From: an uncultured Bacilli bacterium
GTDB lineage: Bacteria; Bacillota_I; Bacilli_A; RF39; UBA660
Assembly: GCA_934153945.1 (NCBI GenBank)
Contig: CAKPFM010000011.1
Location: 1-35,887, forward strand
Direction: 5' to 3'
DNA: 35,887 nucleotides
Shown: piece by piece, positions 1 through 7,700 of the stretch
How positions within the stretch are numbered: position 1 is the stretch's first letter
How the letters are laid out: each line of letters begins with the position of its first letter
Translations under genes and position numbers: made by a program
Notes under the pieces: generated by a model
What the model saw: the letters and a program-made list of their open reading frames with translations, nothing else
Told to the model about the DNA's origin: nothing
Database searches by the model: none

Positions 1-873
1 AGAAGAACTATAGAAGAACAAATCCGATTAATGAAAGAATTAAAAGAGTGTGAATATGAAGATAATGCTTTAGAGATTGCAACAAATGAAGCAGTATTAG
101 AAAGAAGAACTGTAGAAGAACAAATCCGATTAATGAAAGAACTAAAAGATTGTAAATATAAATATAAATATAAGGAAAGTGCATTAAAAAGTGTATTAAA
201 TATAGCAATAAGTGGAGCTGTATTAGAAAGAAGAACTATAGAAGAACAAATCCGATTAATGGAAGCATTAAAATATTATGAATTAAATTACAATGCTTCA
301 ATTTTAGCAGGAAATCGAAATGTATTAGAAAGAAGAACTATAGAAGAACAAATTCGATTAATGAAAGAATTAAAAGAGTGTGAATATGAAGATAATGCTT
401 TAAAGATAGCAATAAATGATGATGTATTAAAAAGAAGAACTGTAAAAGAACAAATCCGATTAATGAAAGCATTAAAAGATTATAAATTTAATTACAGTGC
501 TTTAAAGATAGCAACAAATGAAGATGTATTAAAAAGAAGAACTATAGAAGAACAAATCCGATTAATGGAAGCATTAAAAGATTATAAATTTAATTACAGT
601 GCTTTAAAGATAGCAACAAGTAAAGCTGTATTAGAAAGAAGAACTATAGAAGAACAAATCCGATTAATGAAAGAATTAAAAGATTGTGAATATGATTACA
701 AAGCATTAGAAATAGCAACAAATCGAAATATATTAGAAACAAAAAGTGTAGAAGAACAAATCCAATTAATAAAAGCATTAAAAGATTGTGAATATGATTA
801 CAAAGCATTAGAAATAGCAACAAATCGAAATATATTAGAAACAAAAAGTGTAGAAGAACAAATCCAATTAATG
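1..873 (+). repeat. 102-nt in-frame tandem repeat
   Basis: Units begin at 1, 103, 229, 331, 433, 535, 637, 739 and 841 (partial). The spacing is 102 nt except for the second unit, which is 126 nt because of extra Tyr-Lys codons around 157-172. The segment encoding RRTIEEQIRLM is almost invariant at DNA level, while the second half of each unit diverges. The last two full units (637-840) share an identical second half, which suggests a recent duplication. Confidence 0.9.
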
Positions 874-1044
874 AGAATACAAAGAGTACAAAATGATGAA
901 GTAGAACAATCTAAAACACATTCAAAAAAATTAGATGAAATAAATAATTTAGAAAAACTAAAAGAATATATTAATAGTTTACAAAAAGAATATGGCAGTG
1001 AAACAGATATAAAATTAAATGATAATGTCAAAACATATAAGTAA
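1..1044 (+). CDS. 34-residue-repeat protein, 5' end outside the window
   Basis: The reading frame is open from base 1, so the gene starts upstream; the first ATG inside the window (base 31) lies in the middle of a repeat unit and is not a real start. The 347 visible residues are eight tandem units, seven of 34 residues and one of 42, plus the beginning of a ninth. Each unit reads roughly RRTIEEQIRLMKELKDC followed by ALKIATN and VLE. The alternation of two short amphipathic stretches suggests a helical-hairpin solenoid, similar in unit length to TPR-like repeats, but I do not recognise the family. The last 65 residues are not repetitive, are rich in charged residues and look like coiled coil. 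No signal peptide or membrane segment is visible in this part. Function unknown; a protein-binding scaffold is a guess from the architecture. The frame ends with TAA and is followed by a terminator. Confidence 0.85.
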   Translation, partial: RRTIEEQIRLMKELKECEYEDNALEIATNEAVLERRTVEEQIRLMKELKDCKYKYKYKESALKSVLNIAISGAVLERRTIEEQIRLMEALKYYELNYNASILAGNRNVLERRTIEEQIRLMKELKECEYEDNALKIAINDDVLKRRTVKEQIRLMKALKDYKFNYSALKIATNEDVLKRRTIEEQIRLMEALKDYKFNYSALKIATSKAVLERRTIEEQIRLMKELKDCEYDYKALEIATNRNILETKSVEEQIQLIKALKDCEYDYKALEIATNRNILETKSVEEQIQLMRIQRVQNDEVEQSKTHSKKLDEINNLEKLKEYINSLQKEYGSETDIKLNDNVKTYK

Positions 1045-1075
1045 AGACACTTAACATAACTAATAATAAATGAAA

Positions 1076-1120
1076 AAGAAGACTAAAAATTAAATTGAAA
1101 ATAAAATAGTCTTCTTTTAT
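1076..1120 (+). terminator. Intrinsic terminator after the 34-residue-repeat gene
   Basis: AAGAAGACTA at 1076-1085 pairs perfectly with TAGTCTTCTT at 1107-1116 across a 21-nt AT-rich loop, and a short T-rich tract follows. It separates the repeat gene from the rpsB promoter. Confidence 0.75.
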
Positions 1121-1222
1121 TGTGCAATAAATAAATCACAAATACTTTAATAAACATAATTTTAGCTTTCAATGAAATAAGCAATATGAGTCATTTTTTT
1201 CTTTTAAAAGAATATATTTTTC

Positions 1223-1251
1223 TTGTAAATTCATAATAATTTTGATATACT
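1223..1251 (+). promoter_or_regulatory. Sigma-A-type promoter of rpsB
   Basis: TTGTAA at 1223-1228 and TATACT at 1246-1251 are separated by 17 bp, which places the start of transcription near 1258. In the gene-free stretch 1045-1358 I see the preceding terminator, this promoter and the rpsB leader. Bases 1121-1222 show nothing recognisable. Confidence 0.7.
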
Positions 1252-1257
1252 ATGGTT

Positions 1258-1358
1258 GGCTTTTCAATTGTCACATTATGGATTCTTATATCGTGTGCTT
1301 AATTTTAAGTGGTGTAAGTTCGAAATAATGGAAGTTAATAACAAAAGGAGGAATAAAA
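1258..1358 (+). other. About 100-nt 5' leader of rpsB, possible autoregulatory RNA
   Basis: About 100 nt lie between the predicted transcription start and the rpsB start codon, long for this compact genome. The leader contains short pairing options, such as CTTA with TAAG around 1299-1310. Leaders of ribosomal protein operons often bind their own product, but I cannot match this one to a named leader class, so a regulatory role is inference only. Confidence 0.3.
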
Positions 1359-2357
1359 ATGGCAGTAGTGTCAATGAGTTATTTACTTGAAACTGGTGTT
1401 CACTTTGGTCATCAAACTAAAAGATGGAACCCAAAAATGAAAGAATATATTTATACATCAAGAGATGAAATTTATATTATCGATTTAAAGAAAACAGCTG
1501 ATAAAATAGAAGAAGCATATGCAGCTTTAAAAAATATAGCAGCTAATGGTGGAAAAGTTATTTTCGTTGGAACTAGAAAACAAGCTAGTGAAGCTATTAA
1601 AGAAGAAGCAATTCGTTCAAACTCTTATTATGTTTCAGAAAGATGGTTAGGTGGAACTTTAACAAACTTCAAAACAATTAGAAGAAGAGTTAAAAGATTA
1701 GAAGAAATCGAAAAAATGGAAAAAGATGGTACTTTTGATAAATTACCTAAAAAAGAAGTAATTGGAATCAAAAAAGAATACGAAAAATTAAATAAAATTT
1801 TATGTGGTATTAGAGATATGTACAAATTACCACAAGCTATGTTTATCGTAGATCCATCTAAAGAATACATTGCAATCCGTGAAGCTAGAAGATTAGGAAT
1901 TCCAGTATTTGGTATCGTAGATACTAACTGTGATCCAGATATGGTAGATTATGTAATTCCAGGTAATGATGATGCAATTCGTGCAGTTAAATTAATTACT
2001 GGTGTTATGGCAAATGCTATCGTAGAAGCTAATGGTGGAAAATTAGTAGATTATACTAAAGAAGATGAAAAAGATGTTAATATTATGGAAAAAGCTTTAG
2101 AAACAGTTAAAAAAAGAGAAGATAGAAGAAAAGAAAATAAAAACTTTAAACCAAATAAATTTGAAAATAAAGAAAAAAGTTTCAAGAAAAATGAAAAAAA
2201 AGAAGTAAAAACTGAAGAAGTTAAAAAAGAAGAAAAAAAAGAAGAAGTATCTTTAGATAAAATGACTGTAGCTGAATTAAGAGAATTAGCTAAAGAAAAA
2301 GATATCAAAGGATATTCTACTATGAAAAAAGCCGAATTATTAGACGCTTTAAAATAA
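1359..2357 (+). CDS. rpsB: 30S ribosomal protein S2 with C-terminal SAP/Rho-N-like extension
   Basis: Protein S2 of the small ribosomal subunit, which binds the 30S head and is needed late in assembly together with S1-type proteins. The first 230 or so residues are a standard S2: LLETGVHFGHQTKRWNPKM at the start, then FVGTRKQA, RWLGGTLTNF, and IPVFGIVDTNCDP followed by YVIPGNDDAIRA. The protein is 332 residues, well above the usual 230-260. The extra part is a Lys/Glu-rich linker (about 240-297) followed by about 35 residues containing MTVAELRELAKEKDIKGYS and ending KKAELLDALK, which look like a SAP or Rho N-terminal helix-extended-helix domain. Such modules commonly bind nucleic acid, so an added RNA contact is plausible. 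The ATG follows a strong AAAGGAGG site. tsf lies 116 nt downstream with its own promoter. Confidence 0.97.
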   Translation: MAVVSMSYLLETGVHFGHQTKRWNPKMKEYIYTSRDEIYIIDLKKTADKIEEAYAALKNIAANGGKVIFVGTRKQASEAIKEEAIRSNSYYVSERWLGGTLTNFKTIRRRVKRLEEIEKMEKDGTFDKLPKKEVIGIKKEYEKLNKILCGIRDMYKLPQAMFIVDPSKEYIAIREARRLGIPVFGIVDTNCDPDMVDYVIPGNDDAIRAVKLITGVMANAIVEANGGKLVDYTKEDEKDVNIMEKALETVKKREDRRKENKNFKPNKFENKEKSFKKNEKKEVKTEEVKKEEKKEEVSLDKMTVAELRELAKEKDIKGYSTMKKAELLDALK

Positions 2358-2375
2358 TTTAAAATTTATATATAA

Positions 2376-2403
2376 GAAAGAATATGTTTAGTCATATTCT
2401 TTC
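2376..2403 (+). terminator. Hairpin between rpsB and tsf, weak terminator or processing site
   Basis: GAAAGAATATG at 2376-2386 pairs perfectly with CATATTCTTTC at 2393-2403 over a 6-nt loop. No real T-run follows, so it may attenuate or stabilise the transcript rather than end it fully. Confidence 0.5.
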
Positions 2404-2414
2404 CATTAATTTTG

Positions 2415-2443
2415 TTGAAAAGCCTATTTAAGTTAATTACATA
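2415..2443 (+). promoter_or_regulatory. Candidate promoter of tsf
   Basis: TTGAAA at 2415-2420 and TACATA at 2438-2443 are 17 bp apart, just upstream of the AAAGGAGG ribosome binding site of tsf. Together with the preceding hairpin this suggests tsf can be transcribed separately from rpsB. Confidence 0.5.
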
Positions 2444-2473
2444 TATTATGTTAATATAAAAGGAGGATATAAC

Positions 2474-3355
2474 ATGATTAGTGCTAGTTTAGTAAAAGAA
2501 CTAAGAGAAAAAAGTGGAGCTGGTATGTTAGATTGCAAAAAAGCTCTAGAAGCAACTAATGGTAATATTGATGAAGCAATAGATTGGTTAAGAGAAAAAG
2601 GTATTTCAAAAGCTGCTAAAAAAGCTGATAGAATTGCTGCTGAAGGATTAGCTTCTATATTAGTAGAAGGAAATAAAGCAGCTATCGTTGAAGTAAATTC
2701 AGAAACAGACTTTGTTGCTAAAAATGAAGAATTTAAATCATTAGTACAAACTATTTTAAAAACAATTTTAAATAGTAATGCTACAACTACTGAAGAATTA
2801 TTAAATGAAAAAGCAGTAGACTCAGAAGAAACTGTAAGTGAATTAATAATTTCTAAAACAGCAACTATTGGTGAAAAATTATCATTAAGAAGATTTGCTA
2901 AAATAGAAAAAACTGATTCAGAATCATTCGGTGAATATATTCATATGGGTGGTAGAATTGCAGTTTTAACTTTAGTAGATAATGCATCTAGTGAAGTAGC
3001 AAAAGATGTAGCTATGCATGCTGCAGCTATGAGACCACTTTATGTTAAATCAACTAATGTACCAACAGATGTATTAGAAAAAGAAAAAGCAATTATAAGA
3101 GAACAACTAATTAATGAAGGAAAACCTGAAGAAAGAATAGAATCTATATTAGTTGGAAAAGTAAAAAAATACTATGAAGAAGTATGCTTAGAAAATCAAA
3201 TTTTCGTTAAAGCAGAAAATAAAGAAACAGTAGGACAATTTGTACAAAATAATGGTGGAACAATTGTTAACATGATCCGTTTCGAAGTTGGTGAAGGAAT
3301 GGAAAAGAAAGAAGAAAATTTTGCTGAAGAAGTAGCAAAACAAATTAATGGATAA
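2474..3355 (+). CDS. tsf: Elongation factor Ts
   Basis: EF-Ts is the cytoplasmic nucleotide exchange factor that releases GDP from EF-Tu. The 293-residue length is normal. The N-terminal UBA-like domain is clear (VKELREKSGAGMLDCKKAL, residues 6-24), followed by the diagnostic TDFVAKNEEF at 78-87, whose Asp and Phe insert near the EF-Tu nucleotide site. The later dimerisation core includes HMGGRIAVL, DVAMHAAAM and PLYV. The ATG is preceded by AAAGGAGGATA at a good distance. It follows rpsB, as is usual, but pyrH does not follow it; the next gene is frr after a terminator and a new promoter. Confidence 0.98.
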   Translation: MISASLVKELREKSGAGMLDCKKALEATNGNIDEAIDWLREKGISKAAKKADRIAAEGLASILVEGNKAAIVEVNSETDFVAKNEEFKSLVQTILKTILNSNATTTEELLNEKAVDSEETVSELIISKTATIGEKLSLRRFAKIEKTDSESFGEYIHMGGRIAVLTLVDNASSEVAKDVAMHAAAMRPLYVKSTNVPTDVLEKEKAIIREQLINEGKPEERIESILVGKVKKYYEEVCLENQIFVKAENKETVGQFVQNNGGTIVNMIRFEVGEGMEKKEENFAEEVAKQING

Positions 3356-3357
3356 AA

Positions 3358-3383
3358 GGTACTTGCAAAAAGTATCTTTTTTT
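3358..3383 (+). terminator. Intrinsic terminator after tsf
   Basis: GGTACTT at 3358-3364 pairs with AAGTATC at 3370-3376 with one G-U pair and a short loop, followed by a run of seven T. Confidence 0.8.
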
Positions 3384-3454
3384 CATAAATTAATAATATA
3401 AAATAGTAATATAGTTTCATACGTGTCAAACAAATTACTTATTTTCTTTTTATG

Positions 3455-3484
3455 TTGAAAAAACTTTACAAAATGTGATACAAT
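3455..3484 (+). promoter_or_regulatory. Promoter of frr-lepB
   Basis: TTGAAA at 3455-3460 and TACAAT at 3479-3484 have an 18-bp spacer and a TG just upstream of the -10 box. Transcription would start near 3491. This also argues against the upstream TTG at 3489 as the frr start, because it would fall at the very 5' end of the mRNA. Confidence 0.7.
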
Positions 3485-3515
3485 TATATTGCAAAATTTG
3501 AAAGGAAAAAAATAT

Positions 3516-4058
3516 ATGGATGAAATTTTATTAGAAACAGAAACTCGCATGGAAAGTGCAATTGATAATTTACAAAAAAGATTACTAAATATAAGAGCAG
3601 GTAGAGCTAATCCTGCAATGTTAGATGGTATAATGGTATCATACTATGGAGTTGATACACCACTTAAATCATTGGCTACTATATCAGTTCCAGAAGCTAG
3701 AATGTTACAAGTAAAACCATTTGATAGATCAAGTATTGGATTAATAGAAAAAGCAATATTAGCTGCTAATATTGGTATAACACCAAATAACAATGGTGAA
3801 GTTGTAATATTAAATATTCCTGCTATGACAGAAGAAACAAGAAGAGAATATGTAAAGCAATCAAAAGCTATTGGTGAAGAAGCTAAAATAGCTTTAAGAA
3901 ATGTAAGACAAGATGCAAATAATGATATTAAAAAACTAGAAATAACAGAAGATGAAATAAAATCAGGACAAGATGAAGTACAAGAATTAATTCAAAAATT
4001 CAATAAAAAAGTAGAAGAAATTATCTCTGAAAAAGAAAAAGAATTAATGAGCATATAA
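3516..4058 (+). CDS. frr: Ribosome recycling factor
   Basis: RRF works with EF-G to split post-termination ribosomes. From the ATG at 3516 the protein is 180 residues, close to the usual 185. A longer in-frame reading from TTG at 3489 exists, but the ATG has AAAGGA about 10 nt upstream and starts at the expected family N-terminus. Recognisable parts are NLQKRLLNIRAGRANPAML in the first helix and YYGVDTPLKSLATISVPEAR plus IPAMTEETRREYVKQSK further on, with a C-terminal long helix ending in EKEKELMSI. lepB begins one base after the stop codon, so the two are co-transcribed and probably translationally coupled. Confidence 0.97.
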   Translation: MDEILLETETRMESAIDNLQKRLLNIRAGRANPAMLDGIMVSYYGVDTPLKSLATISVPEARMLQVKPFDRSSIGLIEKAILAANIGITPNNNGEVVILNIPAMTEETRREYVKQSKAIGEEAKIALRNVRQDANNDIKKLEITEDEIKSGQDEVQELIQKFNKKVEEIISEKEKELMSI

Positions 4059-4059
4059 T

Positions 4060-4587
4060 ATGGATTTAAGAAATATAACAGAATTCATAAGAGATACTTC
4101 TAAATATATTTTTGTAATAGTAGTAGTTCTTTTACTTTTGATTTTTGTTGTAGGTTTACAACAAGTAGTAGGGCCATCAATGAATTCAACCTTAGAAGAA
4201 GGAAACATAATTATTGTAAATAAGCTTATATATAGATTAAAAGATGTAGCCCGTAATGATATTATTGTTCTATCAAAAAACGAAAAATACATGATTAAAA
4301 GAGTTGTAGGACTTCCTGGTGAAGTAGTAGAGTACAAAGATAATTATGTTGTCATAAATGGTGTAACTTATAAAGAACCTTTTATAGATTCAAATATAAA
4401 AACTAATGATTTTAGTATAAAAGATTTAGGATATGACATAATACCTAATGACATGTATTTAGTATTAGGAGATAATAGAGAAAATTCACAAGATAGTAGA
4501 GATTATGGATTAATTTCCAAATCAGAAATAATAGGTAAAGCTTGGATTAGAATTTGGCCATTTAATAAAATTAAAATTATTAAATAA
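4060..4587 (+). CDS. lepB: Signal peptidase I
   Basis: Type I signal peptidase that cleaves signal peptides from exported proteins on the outer face of the membrane. The 175 residues match the short Gram-positive SipS-like form. One N-terminal membrane segment spans about 16-33. The catalytic serine is Ser40 in GPSMNSTL, the general base is Lys80 in KRVVGLPGEVVE, and the conserved box GDNRENSQDSRDYG is near 145-158. A likely substrate lies immediately downstream, the secreted protein at 4781. It occupies the place where uppS and cdsA usually follow frr. No terminator is obvious right after it; the next promoter begins at 4604. Confidence 0.96.
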   Translation: MDLRNITEFIRDTSKYIFVIVVVLLLLIFVVGLQQVVGPSMNSTLEEGNIIIVNKLIYRLKDVARNDIIVLSKNEKYMIKRVVGLPGEVVEYKDNYVVINGVTYKEPFIDSNIKTNDFSIKDLGYDIIPNDMYLVLGDNRENSQDSRDYGLISKSEIIGKAWIRIWPFNKIKIIK

Positions 4588-4603
4588 AATTTGTTAAATT
4601 TAC

Positions 4604-4632
4604 TAGACAAATTGAATAAAATAATATAGAAT
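4604..4632 (+). promoter_or_regulatory. Promoter of the riboswitch-controlled surface gene
   Basis: TAGACA at 4604-4609 and TAGAAT at 4627-4632 are 17 bp apart, predicting a start near 4639. The transcript would therefore begin at or just before the AAAAGCATTTAT segment, which is complementary to the downstream terminator. The same TAGACA -35 box occurs upstream of the gene at 21650. Confidence 0.6.
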
Positions 4633-4640
4633 GGTGTAAG

Positions 4641-4761
4641 AAAAGCATTTATTATATATTTTTGGCAAAGTTATTGAAAGATAATGACGCAAAGCTTTAG
4701 AGCCTAAGATTTTCGAATTATGGTTGTCAGCTGCATTTATACATTTGTATAAATGCTTTTT
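4641..4761 (+). promoter_or_regulatory. Cyclic di-GMP-I (GEMM-I) riboswitch with terminator
   Basis: The aptamer core is canonical. GGCAAA (4664-4669) is followed by a stem, GTTATT with GATAAT, capped by a GAAA tetraloop (4676-4679). GACGCAAAGC follows (4686-4695). CCTAAG (4703-4708) and TATGG (4719-4723) together form the 11-nt receptor for the GAAA tetraloop, and a TTCG-capped mini-stem lies between them. GTCAGCTGC closes the domain. A terminator hairpin follows at 4733-4761. The first 12 nt of the transcript, AAAAGCATTTAT at 4641-4652, are perfectly complementary to ATAAATGCTTTT at 4749-4760, so an antiterminator pairing competes with the terminator. Known members sense c-di-GMP, and a subset sense cGAMP. 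The ligand choice and whether binding switches the gene on or off cannot be read from the sequence. Confidence 0.93.
4733..4761 (+). terminator. Riboswitch expression-platform terminator
   Basis: GCATTTATAC at 4733-4742 pairs perfectly with GTATAAATGC at 4747-4756 over an ATTT loop, followed by five T. It lies directly after the aptamer and 19 nt before the start codon at 4781. Confidence 0.9.
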
Positions 4762-4780
4762 ATTTGAGGGGAGAAAATAT

Positions 4781-7700
4781 ATGAATAAGAAAAGAATATT
4801 TGGTATCGCGCTTTTTATCATAATTGGTTTATTCACATTCACATTTGCCAATCCAAATGAAAAAGTTGAAGGAAATGATGGAGGTTCACCACAACAAGAG
4901 GTAAAACAACCGATAGTAGAAGAAACAAAAAATACAGAAGAAATTAAAGATAACAATGATACAACACCACAACCTGTTGTGAATCCAAATCCAGTTGTAG
5001 TTAATGCACCACAACAAGATAATTTAAACCAAAATGATAATCAAAATAATTTAGAACAAATAAAAACAAAAGCGATAGAAGAAATTAAAAACTATCAAGA
5101 GGCTAAAAATTTACAAGAAGATGAAAAATCTAAAAACTTAGTAAATGAAGCAATAAACAATATAAATAATGCTACAAGTGAAGAAGAAATAAATAATATA
5201 GTAGAAAATACTAAAAAAGAATTAGACAAAATAAAAGATGAATTAGATTTAGAACAAATAAAAACAAAAGCAATAGAAGAAATTAAAAACTATCAAGAGG
5301 CTAAAAATTTACAAGAAGATGAAAAATCTAAAAACTTAGTAAATGAAGCAATAAACAATATAAATAATGCTACAAGTGAAGAAGAAATAAATAATATAGT
5401 AGAAAATACTAAAAAAGAATTAGACAAAATAAAAGATGAATTAGATTTAGATGAATATAAAAAATTAGCTAAACAAGAATTAAAAAAATACAGTGATTCT
5501 AAAAACTTTAATGAATCATATAGTAAGCTAGCTGAAAAATTATTAAATGAAGCATATAACATGATAGATTCAGTTATTTCTAAAGAAAATATCGATATAA
5601 TTGTAACTATAACAAAAAAAACTTTAGATAATTTAAAAAATCAAGAAGAATTAGAAGACTTAAAAAATAAAGCAATAGAAGAAATAAAAAACTATAAAAA
5701 AGATGAATCATATTCAGAAGAAAATCAAAATAAAGTTGATGAAATAAAAAAAGAAACAATAAATAAAATCAATGAAGAAAAAAATGATATAGAAAAAATA
5801 TTAGAAGAAGGAAAATCAAAAATAGATTCTATCCTAACTTTAAAGGAAACAAAATATACTGTAAAATTCATCGATTTAAATGGTGAATTACTAAAAGAAG
5901 AAAAAGTATTATATGGAGAAACTGCTAATGCTCCAGTAGTAGAAAATATCGTTAAAAATGGAATAACATATTCATTTACAACTTGGGATAAAGAATATAC
6001 AAATGTTACTAGTAATTTAGAAATAAAAGCAAACTATAACATAACAAGAGTTCAAGCTAATGTTTATAATGAAACTTTAATAAGTACTGTAGAATTAAAT
6101 ATTAATGATGAAATAATAGATACAATAACAAATAATATTGATACAGTTTTAACAACAGAAGAAAACAAAATAATATCTTTATCAAAAGATAAATTACCAA
6201 CTTTAGATAAATTAAATTATAAATATAATTATTCTAAATTAACATATTCTAAAAATGAAGGTTTCCGTATTGATGTAAAAGAAATAATAGATGAAGAAGC
6301 TTTAAATAAAAATACAGTAACTATTACATACAACATTAATTCAGAAAATGCCACATTTATAGATGGTACAAAAGAACAAATATCAACAACATACAATGGC
6401 AAAAATAATGTTGAATTAAAAGATGTATATATTAATGGAACAAAAGTTGCTGTAATTTGGACAGATGAAGATGGTAATGTTATATCAACAATTTCAGAAA
6501 ATGAAGTAAATTTAAAAGAAGAGTTAACTTATAATAAATCAATGATTTTAACAGCTAACTTAGATACAACAGCTCCAGTTATAACTTTAAATGGAGAAAC
6601 TACTATAAATGTAGATTTAACTTATACTAGTGAATATGAAGAAGCAGGATATAGTGCAATGGATAACTTCAATGGAGATATTACATCAAAAGTAGTAACT
6701 TCTATTACATTAAATAATATCCCAACTAATCAAGTTGATTATAGTAAAGCAGGACAATATGCAATTACTTATACAGTAACAGATACTGAAGGTAATACAT
6801 CTTCTGTAACTCGTACTATTAATGTAGTAGATAAAATTACAGAAATAAAAGCAACAGTATTCGCATTAAACGATGGTGTAACTAGACCTAATGAAAAAAC
6901 AAATTTGAAAACTAATAATTATCATAAAATAGGTGAAGTAAACCTAATAGTAGAAAAAGTAAGACAATATGTAGAAGCACAAAGAGTAATTATAGCTACT
7001 GAAAATATAGCTTCATATATAATTGGCGGTGAATCATCTTTACCACAATTAAATGAAAAATATTATTCATATGAATGTTATATATTAAAACATGAAAAAG
7101 ATGGATTCCATATAGATTGTGAAAAAGTATTTGATAGTGAAGCTTATCTAAATGATAAAAAAAGAGAATTAAATGAACTATTAGATAGAGATTATACAAT
7201 TTACGAAGATACAAAAACAAATGATACATATCAAGATTTAATTAATACAGTATCAGAAATAAAAAATTCTATGCCAACTACTATAGAAGGAATAGAAGAA
7301 GCTATAGAAAAAATAAACAATGCTTTAAATGCATTACAAGATGTTGTTTTAGTTAATCTTACTATATCATCAAATAATGATGTATATACTGTAAATTCAA
7401 ATATGAAAGCATTAACTATAACAGCCGTATATAATGATACAACAAAAAATAAAGTATTAACTAAAAATGATTATACAGTAAATAAAAACTTTGATTCAAA
7501 AACAGTAGGAAATAAATCTATTACTTATAGTTATAAAAATAAACAAGTAACTTATAACTATGTAGTAGAATATTCAAAAGAACAATTACAATCAAAAGTA
7601 AATTCTGTTGAAGCTACTTTAAAAGAAAAAATAAGTTTAAAGAAAACTGAATATAAAATTATTTTCAGTAATTTAGCAAATGATGTAAATATTAAAAGTA

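Noticed and set aside
3489..3515. TTG start for frr
   Set aside because: It sits at the predicted transcript 5' end with no ribosome binding site; the ATG at 3516 gives the family-typical length.
4724..4780. Upstream in-frame start for the surface protein
   Set aside because: It lies inside the riboswitch aptamer and terminator; the ATG at 4781 has a good ribosome binding site and begins a clear signal peptide.
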